A DNA stretch of 64,000 nucleotides from Okibacterium fritillariae. GTDB taxonomy: Bacteria > Actinomycetota > Actinomycetes > Actinomycetales > Microbacteriaceae. The notes beneath the pieces were generated by a model. That model worked only from the letters and a program-made list of their open reading frames with translations, made no database searches and was not told the origin of the DNA. Of the stretch, positions 16,330 to 24,011 are shown piece by piece. The DNA is taken from positions 310,001-374,000 of the forward strand of contig NZ_FUZP01000003.1 in the NCBI RefSeq assembly GCF_900167575.1, written 5' to 3'. The position numbers and the translations under genes were made by a program. Within the stretch, counting starts at the first letter, position 1. Each line of letters begins with the position of its first letter.

Positions 16330-19106
16330 GAACGGGCCGCCTGTTCGAGGTCGGAAACGGTTTCGGTTTCGGCTCCGGCTCCGGCTTCGGCTTCGGCTTC
16401 GTCCGGAACGGGAGGCCGCGGCGTTGGAGGGCTCACGGCGAGCGCGACCGCTGCGGCTGGGAGGAGCAGGCGGCCACGCTCTTGGGCCGCGAGCAGTTGC
16501 GCCGCGGCATCGCCCGCCAGGATGGGCGCGATGGCTTGCTGGTGGAACGAGAACGTCGGCACGTTGTAGAGGCCCGACCGCTCGCGCAGCGCTTCCGAGG
16601 CTCCGAGGAGGAGGCCGGCCCGCTCGACGTCTCCGTCGGCCGCGGCGACCGCGACGGCACCCTCGAGGCCGTACGCCATGCCCTCGGTGTGCCCGACGAG
16701 CGCCGAGGCGCTGAGACTTTCTCGGAACAGCACGCGGGCGGTGTCGACATCCCCGAGCATGAGGTGCGCCCAGCCCAGGTGGTTCTCGGCGATGGCGGCA
16801 CTGAGGTCGTCGCCCTGCCGCCGCGCGACCTCGAGGCTCTCTTCGAAACGGTTGAGCGCCCGGCGCAGCTTCTGGTCGAAGATGGCCACACGGCCGAGCG
16901 TCACGAGCACGAGCGCCTCACCCCACGTGTCGCCGGCCGAGCGCGTGAGGGTGAGGGATCGTTCGAGTTCATCCTCGGCTTCGGCGGGTTCGGGCGGCGT
17001 CGTGGTGAGGAGCGCGAGCGCCAGGGATGTCCGGGCGAGCGCCTCCCCCGAGCGATCGTCGGCGGCGTGAAAGAGCGTCGAGCTCTCGGTCAGACCCGGG
17101 ATGACCTCGACCGGCTGCTGCCAGAACGTGATCGCGCGGCTGTAGTAGAGCGCGGCGGCCCGGCTCGAGTCGTCGACGGCGTCACCGGATGCGAGCAGCT
17201 CATCCATCCAGCCCCGCACCTCGTTGAGCAACCCGCCCATCCACCAATAGACGTAGAGGTCCCAGGCGAGGCGGGCCAGGCGATCCCACTCGCGGTGCTC
17301 GATCAAGTAGTGCACGGCGGCGCGCAGGTTGTCGCGGTCGTCGGCGAGCTGACGCATGGTCGCGTTCTGGGTGCGGCCGCGCAGGAGCGGTACCGACGCG
17401 TGACCCAGGTCGGCGAAGTAGCGGGCGTGGGCGCGGTGGGTGGCGGCACCGGCATCCGATGCTTCGAGACCTCGGCGGGCATAGTCGCGCACCGAGCCGA
17501 ACAGGGTGAAGCGCGCATCCTCGCCGTGGTCTTGTTGGCGGATGAGGCTCGAATCGGCGAGCGCGCCCAGGCTCTCGAGCACGTCGACGTCGACGCCTTC
17601 ACCCGCGGCGCCGTCACCCGCAACGCCTCCCCCGACGGCACCGTCACCCGCTGTGCCGTCACCCGCGACGCCGCCACCCGCGACGGCCTCGGCTGCGGTG
17701 AGCGAGAAGCCGCCCGAGAACACGCCCAGCCGCTGCAGCAGGGTTTTCTCGCGCGGGGGCAGCAGCTGCACGCTCCACTCGATGGTGTCCTCCAGGCTGC
17801 GTTGCCGCGCGGGCAGGTGCGGGGTGCCCGAGACGAGGCCGCGGTGCTGTTCGAGGCGCGTGAGAACAACGGATGGGGGCAGCAAACGGATGCTCGCCGC
17901 CGCCAGTTCGAGCGCCAGCGGCACGCCGTCGAGTTTGCGGCAGATGCCGACGACGGCCGCCACGTTGTCGTCGGTGACGACGAACTCGGGGGCCACCGAG
18001 CGGGCCCGCTGCACGAAGAGTTGCACGGCCGCCGATTCGAGCACCGATGCGACATCCCGATCGCCGGCCGCGGGGAGCGCGAGCGGGCCGAGGTCGACGC
18101 GGTATTCGCCGAGCACGCGCAGCACCGTGCGACTGGTCACGAGGAACGACAAGCCGGGGAGCGCGGCGAGCAGGGCGATCAGGGCGGGCGTGGCGCCCAT
18201 GACCTGCTCGAAGTTGTCCGCGATGATGAGCACGCGGCGGCCCCGCAGCGCGGTGGTGAGCGTGTCGACGAGGGGTTCGGCACCCGTGTCGCGCACGCCG
18301 AGCGCATCGGCGATGGCCGCGGGCACCTGGTCGGCGTCGTGCGCGGCGGCGAGCGAGACGAAGACGACACCATCCGGGAATTCCTCACGAACCGAGCGGC
18401 CCAGTTCGATCGCGAGGCGGCTCTTGCCGACGCCACCCGGGCCGGTCAGCGTGACGAGGCGCACGCCATCCTGCAGCAGGAGGGAACGGGCCCGCTCGAA
18501 CTCGCGGTCGCGCCCGAGCAGCGAGGTCAGCGGGGCCGGGATGGCGCCGGCACCGTTCTCCGAGGGCAAATATTGCTGCGGCGGCGCGATCACGGCGGCG
18601 GCGCCGTCGGCCGACGCGTTCAGGGAGGCGTCGAAGCGGTCGGCCAGCAGGGTGGCCAGGTCGGCCTCGACCAGCTCGCGCAACTCCTCCACCGTGTCGA
18701 ACGATTTATAGGATGCGCGGTCGTCGTTCTTGATGCGCTGCAGCAACTCGACCAGGCGCGGCTCGAGCACGTCGTCGGTCGACTTGATGTAGATCAGGCG
18801 CGGCATCGCGGGCGGCGCGAGGTTGTATTCATCCTCGAGACCCGAGACGGTCTCATCAGGCGCGACCCAGCCGTAGCGGCGCCAATAGATGCCGAGGAAG
18901 ATCTCGCTGCGCTGCAGGTAGGAGCGATAGAGATCGCGCGGGGGATGCGGGCGAGCCCCGAGCTCGAACATGACGGGGGCCAGCCGCATCCGCTCGATCG
19001 CGCCGCGCACGGCCTGACGCTCCTCGGCCAGGTCGCGCAGCGTCGAGCTGACGAAGACGCGGAGAAGTTGATCGGGGGTTCTGATCGAAACGGGAGTGAG
19101 ATTCAT
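16326..19106 (-). CDS. DUF4062 - STAND (NB-ARC-like) ATPase - TPR protein
   Basis: ATG 19106 (MNLTPVSIRTPDQLLRVFVSS) is chosen over a twelve-codon longer frame; the product has 926 residues. DUF4062 spans about 15-100 (RVFVSSTLRDLAEERQAV, SEIFLGIYWRRYGW). A STAND ATPase follows: Walker A TGPGGVGKSRLA (221-232), Walker B RRVLIIADNFEQV, VTSRT and GVPLALELAA. A Gly/Ala/Asp linker of imperfect repeats (475-505) leads into helical repeats of TPR type up to about residue 880. No DNA-binding domain is seen, unlike LuxR/AfsR regulators of similar layout. STAND proteins oligomerise after ligand binding; many defend against phage, others regulate. It is coupled by ATGA to the membrane protein gene. Confidence 0.88.
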   Translation of the reverse strand: MNLTPVSIRTPDQLLRVFVSSTLRDLAEERQAVRGAIERMRLAPVMFELGARPHPPRDLYRSYLQRSEIFLGIYWRRYGWVAPDETVSGLEDEYNLAPPAMPRLIYIKSTDDVLEPRLVELLQRIKNDDRASYKSFDTVEELRELVEADLATLLADRFDASLNASADGAAAVIAPPQQYLPSENGAGAIPAPLTSLLGRDREFERARSLLLQDGVRLVTLTGPGGVGKSRLAIELGRSVREEFPDGVVFVSLAAAHDADQVPAAIADALGVRDTGAEPLVDTLTTALRGRRVLIIADNFEQVMGATPALIALLAALPGLSFLVTSRTVLRVLGEYRVDLGPLALPAAGDRDVASVLESAAVQLFVQRARSVAPEFVVTDDNVAAVVGICRKLDGVPLALELAAASIRLLPPSVVLTRLEQHRGLVSGTPHLPARQRSLEDTIEWSVQLLPPREKTLLQRLGVFSGGFSLTAAEAVAGGGVAGDGTAGDGAVGGGVAGDGAAGEGVDVDVLESLGALADSSLIRQQDHGEDARFTLFGSVRDYARRGLEASDAGAATHRAHARYFADLGHASVPLLRGRTQNATMRQLADDRDNLRAAVHYLIEHREWDRLARLAWDLYVYWWMGGLLNEVRGWMDELLASGDAVDDSSRAAALYYSRAITFWQQPVEVIPGLTESSTLFHAADDRSGEALARTSLALALLTTTPPEPAEAEDELERSLTLTRSAGDTWGEALVLVTLGRVAIFDQKLRRALNRFEESLEVARRQGDDLSAAIAENHLGWAHLMLGDVDTARVLFRESLSASALVGHTEGMAYGLEGAVAVAAADGDVERAGLLLGASEALRERSGLYNVPTFSFHQQAIAPILAGDAAAQLLAAQERGRLLLPAAAVALAVSPPTPRPPVPDEAEAEAGAGAETETVSDLEQAARS
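17597..17687 (-). repeat. imperfect repeat encoding a Gly/Ala/Asp-rich linker
   Basis: GCCGTCACCCGC and close variants recur with 10-18-base spacing inside the STAND gene. In protein they give repeated A-G-D-G and V-A-G-D-G units between the ATPase and helical regions. Copy number could change by slippage without breaking the frame. Confidence 0.6.
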
Positions 19107-19517
19107 GAAGCATCCGATGTGAGCGCTCTCGTGACCGCACACAGGCGGCGTGAAAAATGAGGATGTCCGTGGCGACGGCTTCGGCGAGAGGACCCCGTGA
19201 GGCGCAGGCGGCCTCGAACGGGTGCAGTCGATCAGGCGCGATCGACCGGGCGGGATGCCGTCACCCTATCCCGCGCTCCCCCTGCGCGGCCATCGTCCTC
19301 AAGTACAGGAAACCTCACCCCCGGGGTGGGTACGAAGTACCACGACGCGTCACGCGCCGCTCGTCGAGCGGCACACCGGCCCACAGCGACGTTCGACGGT
19401 CGCGACAGGAGGGCACCTGCGGAAATCCGCCAAATACTCGCGGAATCCCGCTAGGGCGAGGGGCGTCAGAAGCACCGGTGTCGGATGATCTTGACGGCGG
19501 GCACTCCGGTCGCCAGC
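19107..19517. other. 411-base divergent intergenic region
   Basis: This region separates the STAND gene (minus) from the glyoxalase-like gene (plus) and should hold both promoters. It contains GGTAC-GAA-GTACC at 19329-19341, an inverted repeat that almost extends to GTGGGTAC/GTACCAC, and next to it CACCCC-C-GGGGTG at about 19316-19328. No ribosome-site-preceded small gene was recognised. Confidence 0.5.
19329..19341. promoter_or_regulatory. inverted repeat upstream of the STAND gene
   Basis: GGTAC and GTACC flank the central GAA, about 220 bases upstream of the STAND start and 180 before the glyoxalase gene. It is a possible operator. The regulator is unknown. Confidence 0.35.
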
Positions 19518-19967
19518 ATGAGCCACATGACCATCTTCATCACGTGCCCGGTCGAGAGCGTCGAACGCGCGACCGCCTTCTACACGGCCCTCGGCTGGCA
19601 GCGCAACGACGAGATGTCGGGGCCCGATGCGTCCTGCTTCGCGATCGCGCCGGAGCAGTACATCATGCTCGGCAGCCGGGCGATGTACGCCAGCGTCGGA
19701 GCCACCGAGGACCTCGTCGGCGGGCCCGACACCCCCTCGAAGGTCACGGTCTCGTTCGATCTAGGCAGCCAGGAAGCCGTCGACGAGCTCGTCGAACGCG
19801 CGGGGGCAGCGGGCGGCCGCATCGGCGACACGGATGACTACCCCTTCATGTATCAGCGCCAATTCGACGACCCGGATGGCTACCACTACTCGCCGTTCTG
19901 GATGAAGCCGGCGGTTGACGGGGATGCCGCCTCGGACGACCGCACGGGAGTCGACGCAGGCTCATAA
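19518..19967 (+). CDS. VOC family (glyoxalase/bleomycin resistance-like) protein
   Basis: ATG 19518 is preferred over ATG 19485 because it gives the compact family start MSHMTIFITCPVESVERAT. The 149-residue protein contains FYTALGWQRNDEMSG and a final FDDPDGYHYSPFWM, the glyoxalase-like beta-alpha-beta-beta-beta layout. Its closest look is to the uncharacterised lactoylglutathione-lyase-like group rather than true glyoxalase I. The first metal position (usually His) is not clear, so metal use and substrate cannot be stated. It is a single gene downstream of the STAND promoter region. Confidence 0.82.
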   Translation: MSHMTIFITCPVESVERATAFYTALGWQRNDEMSGPDASCFAIAPEQYIMLGSRAMYASVGATEDLVGGPDTPSKVTVSFDLGSQEAVDELVERAGAAGGRIGDTDDYPFMYQRQFDDPDGYHYSPFWMKPAVDGDAASDDRTGVDAGS

Positions 19968-20014
19968 GCGGCCTCGCATGAAGGCTCGCGAGCCGGCCGG
20001 CCGGCGACTAATTT

Positions 20015-20563
20015 TTACGGTCGCGGCGGGCGGAGCCCAGACATCAGGACGGCGAACAGCAGCCGGCCACGGGGGTCGTCGGCCGTTGCCCCGAGCGTGC
20101 GCGCCGAATAAGCGAGACCGCACAGCAGCGCCAGCAGGTCGTCCGGCTCCAGGTCAGCGCGAAGGCGCCCACCGGTTGCCTCGCGCCCCATGAAAGACGA
20201 CAAAGCCTCGATCAACTCGTCGCGCAGTTCGCCGGTGCGCTCAAGAGCACATTCGGCGCGTGAGATCACGGTCTCGAACAGCGGGTCGCCCAGGAGAAGT
20301 GCGAAGTACTTCTCGAGCACCGAGTCGACGGATGCCGCACTCGACGGTTGCAGCATCGCGCGCAGTTCGTCGAACCGATCCCAAACCAGGGTTTCTTCGA
20401 GCGCCTCCACCGAGGCGAAGTGCCGGTAGACGGTGGCCACGCCCGTGTCAGCCGCGCGGGCGATGGCGTTGAGCGCCAGGGCCTCTCCGCGCGCGTGGGC
20501 GGCCGCCGCGGCATCCAGAATGCGCTGCCGGTTGCGCACGACGTCTCTCCGCTGCGTTTCCAC
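20015..20563 (-). CDS. TetR family transcriptional regulator
   Basis: This 182-residue protein has an N-terminal TetR helix-turn-helix (RQRILDAAAAAHA, then ADTGVATVYRHFASVEALEE) and an all-helical ligand domain ending in CGLAYSARTLG and LLFAVLMSGLRP. It is divergent from the SDR gene with 81 bases between. That gap holds a clear inverted repeat, so autoregulation and control of the SDR are likely. The ligand is unknown. The C-terminal pattern resembles the SCO1712-like group; this is a visual judgement. Confidence 0.9.
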   Translation of the reverse strand: METQRRDVVRNRQRILDAAAAAHARGEALALNAIARAADTGVATVYRHFASVEALEETLVWDRFDELRAMLQPSSAASVDSVLEKYFALLLGDPLFETVISRAECALERTGELRDELIEALSSFMGREATGGRLRADLEPDDLLALLCGLAYSARTLGATADDPRGRLLFAVLMSGLRPPRP

Positions 20564-20578
20564 CTTTCCACTCTAGCG

Positions 20579-20617
20579 AAACGTATAGACTTTCCGTTCG
20601 GATAGCTTATCCGTTTA
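20579..20617. promoter_or_regulatory. candidate TetR operator between divergent genes
   Basis: AAACGTATA (20579-20587) and TATCCGTTT (20609-20617) are near-perfect inverted arms. Within this span CGGATA-GCT-TATCCG (20599-20613) is a perfect 15-base palindrome. Placement between the tetR and SDR starts is classic for a TetR site. Confidence 0.62.
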
Positions 20618-20644
20618 GAGTGTCACTCGAGTGAAAGGAATGAG

Positions 20645-21409
20645 ATGCCCGCATCTCTTCGTCCCGTTGCCCTGATCACGGGGGCGAGTTCCGGCATCGG
20701 CCGGCAGTTCGCCCAGGACTATGCCGCGAAGGGGTTCGATCTAGTCGTCGTCGCGCGGTCGCGAAGCGCCCTCGACTCCCTTGCCGCCGAATTGACCGAC
20801 ATCCACGGGAACGAGGTCGTCGTGCACGCGGGAGACCTCTCGCAGGCGTCGGATGTCGCCACGCTCGTCGAGGCGATCGCGAAACTGCCCCGTCTGGACC
20901 ATGTGATCTTCAGCGCCGGCTCCGCACCCGAGGGAGACCTCACGCGCATCGACCCCGCCGCCTTGCGGAGCATGATCGGCCTCAATATCGCCGCATTGAC
21001 GCTGGTGAACCAGGCCGCCATCATCCGGATGCGGGCTGCCGGTCGTGGCGCGATCATCAATATCGCGAGCGTCGCGGGTTATCAAGCGACGCCCTACCTC
21101 GCCGCCTATGGGGCCTCGAAGTCCTACGTGCGCCTGTTCAGCGAGGCCATCTCGGAAGAGAATCGGAAGCACGGCATCCGCGTTCTGTCGGTGTCCCCCG
21201 GCGATACCGTCACGCCCATGAACCCCGGTGCCGCGAAGGGGAAACGCCAACCTCAGGATGTCGTCGACACGGCATGGGCGGCGCTCCACGGTTCGGCGCC
21301 ATCGGTGGTGGATGGCGGGAGCAACAGAATGCTGGCGGCGCTCGCGAGAGTCCTTCCGACCCGTACCGGACTGCGCATCGCCGAGAAGATGTTCCGCGAC
21401 AAGGCATGA
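20645..21409 (+). CDS. short-chain dehydrogenase/reductase
   Basis: This 254-residue protein starts at ATG 20645 after GAAAGGAATGAG. It has the cofactor loop TGASSGIGRQFA, the FSAG variant of the NNAG block, a catalytic Ser in NIASVAG, and YGASKSYVRLF with the Tyr-x-x-x-Lys pair. Classical SDRs oxidise or reduce alcohols and ketones with NAD(P). Arg in VVARSRSAL suggests NADPH. The C-terminal part (RVLPTRTGLRIAEKMF) is like DltE-type relatives. It is probably repressed by the divergent TetR protein. The substrate is unknown. Confidence 0.92.
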   Translation: MPASLRPVALITGASSGIGRQFAQDYAAKGFDLVVVARSRSALDSLAAELTDIHGNEVVVHAGDLSQASDVATLVEAIAKLPRLDHVIFSAGSAPEGDLTRIDPAALRSMIGLNIAALTLVNQAAIIRMRAAGRGAIINIASVAGYQATPYLAAYGASKSYVRLFSEAISEENRKHGIRVLSVSPGDTVTPMNPGAAKGKRQPQDVVDTAWAALHGSAPSVVDGGSNRMLAALARVLPTRTGLRIAEKMFRDKA

Positions 21410-21456
21410 GCTGAGGCATCCAAAACACTTGCTTAACCGGATGGCATGTGAAATGG

Positions 21457-21471
21457 TTTCCAACATGGAAA
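21457..21471. promoter_or_regulatory. perfect palindrome over the start of the membrane-protein gene
   Basis: TTTCCA-ACA-TGGAAA is a perfect inverted repeat that includes the ATG at 21465. A regulator bound here would block transcription or translation of the two-gene operon. The winged-helix protein encoded as its second gene is the obvious candidate. Confidence 0.6.
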
Positions 21472-21947
21472 GTCACTACGAAGACTCTCGCTACCCCGCC
21501 GACGACCGCAATCGGGATGCGCGCGAAGCGCTGGGCGCGCTCCAGTCAGACCGCTCAGCCCTGGCGGATCGGGTCGCGACACCGGGCTGGTACTACCCGC
21601 TCCTCGCCCTCGCGACCGCTGCCATCGTCGGCTCGCCCATCGGCACCGGGACGATCTGGCAATCCCTGCTGGTCACGTTCGCCTCGCTCGGCATCGTCTT
21701 TCTCGCGCTGGCCTATCAAAAGAAGACGGGCGTGACGATCACCCACACGGCCGGACCGCGCAGCCTCACCGTCGCCATCGTCATGGGTGTCGTCATCGTG
21801 CTGCTGCTCGGGGTGTCGTTCGCCCTCGCCGCCACCGGGAACGGCGTGTGGATCATTGCGAGCGCCCTCGCAGCATTCCTGGTGATGTGGCTGGGCGGCC
21901 GCGCCTATGACCGTGCCTTCGATCGGGAGCTGCGGCGTGGCCGATGA
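21465..21947 (+). CDS. membrane protein paired with a winged-helix regulator
   Basis: The chosen start gives MESHYEDSRYPADDRNRDA and 160 residues; ATG 21453 and ATG 21441 are alternatives and none has a clear ribosome site, so leaderless translation is possible. A charged helical N-terminus (REALGALQSDRSALADRV) precedes four membrane helices (YYPLLALATAAIVG, LLVTFASLGIVFLAL, LTVAIVMGVVIVLLLGV, GVWIIASALAAFLVMWL). The gene overlaps the following regulator by eleven bases. This membrane protein plus small regulator layout is common in Actinobacteria. The function is not known. Confidence 0.75.
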   Translation: MESHYEDSRYPADDRNRDAREALGALQSDRSALADRVATPGWYYPLLALATAAIVGSPIGTGTIWQSLLVTFASLGIVFLALAYQKKTGVTITHTAGPRSLTVAIVMGVVIVLLLGVSFALAATGNGVWIIASALAAFLVMWLGGRAYDRAFDRELRRGR

Positions 21948-22254
21948 TGCCCGCTTCTCGGAAGCGATCCACGCGCCGAACCGCCTGCGCATCTGCGGCC
22001 TCTTGCGCCCCGTCGACAGCGCCGAGTTCTCGGTTCTGAAAGACACGCTCGGGCTGTCGGAGGCAAACCTCTCGAAGACGGTCCGCAGCCTGGTCGAACT
22101 CGGCTTCGTGACGGTGAAGAAGTCGACCTCCTCGAGCCGCACCGACAAGCGCCTCACCACCACGCTCAGCCTGACGCCGCTCGGGCAATACACGTTCGAC
22201 GCCCACATCGTGGCGCTGCAGCGGCTGGCCGCCGAGGCGCTGGGCGACCAGTAG
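21937..22254 (+). CDS. winged-helix transcriptional regulator (MarR/ArsR-like)
   Basis: GTG 21937 after CGGGAG starts a 105-residue protein (VADDARFSEAIHAPNRLRI). An upstream ATG at 21907 would only add residues translated from the preceding gene. The single domain has the winged-helix pattern of small MarR-like proteins: IHAPNRLRICGLL, FSVLKDTLGLSEANLSKTVR as the recognition helix region, then the wing TVKKSTSSSRTDKRLTTTL and LTPLGQYTF. It overlaps the membrane-protein gene and probably represses the operon through the palindrome over the first start codon. Confidence 0.87.
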   Translation: MADDARFSEAIHAPNRLRICGLLRPVDSAEFSVLKDTLGLSEANLSKTVRSLVELGFVTVKKSTSSSRTDKRLTTTLSLTPLGQYTFDAHIVALQRLAAEALGDQ

Positions 22255-22296
22255 GCGTCTGAAAGATGGCACCGGTGCGGCCTCCGCGGCACATCG

Positions 22297-22356
22297 GTCA
22301 GCAGACAGCGGTCGGCAGCCGCCGCGGCGCAACAGTCAGCAGTCGGCAGTCAGCAG
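22297..22356. repeat. short degenerate direct repeats
   Basis: CAGTCAGCAG occurs twice (22333-22342, 22347-22356), with a GTCAGCAG copy at 22297 and many GTCGGC variants between and after. The stretch fills the gap between two convergent genes. It may act as a weak terminator or be a relic of slippage. Confidence 0.5.
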
Positions 22357-22402
22357 GCGGCGGTCGGCGGTTGGCGGGTGGCCTGGCGCGAGAAGGCGCA
22401 CC

Positions 22403-22633
22403 TCACGCGTCCGCGTCGCTTGAGGACACGCGCGGGCCCGGACGGTTGCGGCGGCCGAGGGCCTGGGCCGCGACGTTGGGGTGGTAGCCGAGGTCGCGGA
22501 TGGCTTCGAGAACCCTGATCCGAGTGTCGTTCGCGACATAGGCGTCGTGGTTGATGACTCTCGACACGGTTTGACGGGAGACGCCTGCGCGGTCGGCGAC
22601 ATCCGCGATCGTGGGGGCTCGGTGTTCCGTCAT
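22403..22633 (-). CDS. truncated LacI-type regulator: DNA-binding domain only
   Basis: ATG 22633 overlaps the stop of the MFS gene as ATGA, so it is translated with it. The 76-residue product has an intact LacI helix-turn-helix and hinge: TIADVADRAGVSRQTVSRVI, then TRIRVLEAIRDLGYHPNVAAQAL. It ends with a short polar tail (SSSDADA) instead of the roughly 270-residue ligand and dimerisation domain. It is either a remnant of a full repressor or a functional mini-protein competing for operator DNA. The separate full-length LacI protein divergent from the MFS gene is a plausible partner in that competition. Confidence 0.75.
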   Translation of the reverse strand: MTEHRAPTIADVADRAGVSRQTVSRVINHDAYVANDTRIRVLEAIRDLGYHPNVAAQALGRRNRPGPRVSSSDADA

Positions 22634-23952
22634 CGATCGGCGCCCGGGGTGGCGGTGCGGGTCGTGGTGCGGGTGGCGAGGACGCGAGCGAAGATCAGGA
22701 CGAGCAGGCCCGCGACGGGGACGAGGATGAGGCCGAAACGCAGCGAAGATGCGTCGGCGATGGCGCCCACGAGGGGCGGCGAGAGCAGGAAACCGAGGCG
22801 GAGGAGCCATCCGACGATCGTGAGGCCCGCGCCGGGTTTGAAGCCGGGCAGCTCGTCGGCGGCCTGCATGGCGCCCGGGATGAGCGTTGCGACGCCGAAG
22901 CCGGCCAACCCGAAGCCGACGATGGTTCCGGGGATGCTCGGGAACGCGAGCGCGGCCCCCATTCCCACCAGCACGAGCGCGCCGCCGAGGCGGGCGATCG
23001 CGCGCTGGCCGAAACGGTCCACCATGCGGTCGCCGAGCAGGCGGCCGACGAACTGCATGCCCTGCAGCGAGATGAAGCCGAGGCCCGCGACGAACGCGGA
23101 GGCGCCCAGGCTGTCGGAGAGGTAGATGGCGGACCAGGAGCTGCCGGCATCCTCGACGATGGCGCCGCCGGCCGCGATGACGACGAGCGCGAGCAGGGTG
23201 GCGTAGCGCCAGGCGGTGCCGCCGGGCTTCGCGGTTGCGGACGGGGATGCGGCCGGGGACGGGGATGCGGTCGACGCGGGGAGCGGCTCGGCGAGCGACC
23301 CGGCGAGCGGCTCGGCCACGGTGGGCGCGGCATCCGGAGTCGGCTCAGGCCCTGCCAACAGCCAGCGGTAGGACGCGACCGCGGCGACGCTGAAGAGGAC
23401 CGCCGAGATCGTGAGGTGCAGGAGCAGCGGCACGCCGAGAGCCGCCGCGGCCGCACCCATCACGCCGCCGATGACCGCGCCGATCGACCAGATGGCGTGG
23501 AAGGAGTTGATGATCGACCGCTTGTAGAGCCGCTGCACGCGCAGGCCGTGTGAGTTCTGCGCGACGTCGGTGATCGCGTCCATCGCGCCCGCCAGGAAGA
23601 GCGCGAGGGCGAGGACGATCCAGCCGGGGGCAACTCCCACGAGCAGGAGCCCGATCGCGGTGATGACCGTCGCCGCGATGGCGACCCGTGACGAGCGGAA
23701 GCGGCGGATGAGCATGCCAGCCGTCAGCCCGAGCAGGAGCGCGCCCAGCGGGTAGGCCGCGACGGCCGCGCCGAATGCGGTGTTCGTGAGGCCGAGGTCA
23801 TCCTTGATCTCGGGATAGCGCGGGAGGAGGTTCGAGATCAGCGCGCCGTTCGTGAAGAACAGGATGCCGACGGCGATGCGGGCGCGACGGGCCTCTCGGT
23901 GATCGAGCGAAGAGGAGCCGGGGGCGGCGGAGGAAGACAGGGGAAGCTCCAA
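22630..23952 (-). CDS. MFS transporter
   Basis: This 440-residue protein has twelve predicted membrane helices with a long Ala/Ser/Pro/Thr loop between helices six and seven (around residues 205-245). The opening block GILFFTNGALISNLLPRYPEI and the loop between helices two and three (GMLIRRFRSSRVAI) fit the fucose/YbjJ-like branch of major facilitators. The cargo is unknown but is likely a sugar or related solute. A full LacI gene is divergent across a 16-base palindrome, and a mini LacI gene is coupled downstream, so expression is probably substrate-induced. Confidence 0.9.
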   Translation of the reverse strand: MELPLSSSAAPGSSSLDHREARRARIAVGILFFTNGALISNLLPRYPEIKDDLGLTNTAFGAAVAAYPLGALLLGLTAGMLIRRFRSSRVAIAATVITAIGLLLVGVAPGWIVLALALFLAGAMDAITDVAQNSHGLRVQRLYKRSIINSFHAIWSIGAVIGGVMGAAAAALGVPLLLHLTISAVLFSVAAVASYRWLLAGPEPTPDAAPTVAEPLAGSLAEPLPASTASPSPAASPSATAKPGGTAWRYATLLALVVIAAGGAIVEDAGSSWSAIYLSDSLGASAFVAGLGFISLQGMQFVGRLLGDRMVDRFGQRAIARLGGALVLVGMGAALAFPSIPGTIVGFGLAGFGVATLIPGAMQAADELPGFKPGAGLTIVGWLLRLGFLLSPPLVGAIADASSLRFGLILVPVAGLLVLIFARVLATRTTTRTATPGADR

Positions 23953-23964
23953 TCGAGATGAGCA

Positions 23965-23980
23965 CCGTGAACGTTCACGG
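23965..23980. promoter_or_regulatory. perfect LacI-type operator palindrome
   Basis: CCGTGAAC-GTTCACGG is a perfect 16-base palindrome with the central CG typical of LacI-family operators. It lies 13 bases before the MFS start (minus) and 32 bases before the LacI start (plus), so it can govern both genes. Confidence 0.78.
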
Positions 23981-24011
23981 CGTAGGCGACGCTAGCAGTA
24001 CACTCGAGTCC

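Noticed and set aside
16482-19160. Plus-strand frame of 892 codons
   Set aside because: It is antisense to the DUF4062-STAND gene and shows no domain or start signal.
22255-22402. CRISPR-like array
   Set aside because: The repeats are only about 10 bases, irregular and without unique spacers.
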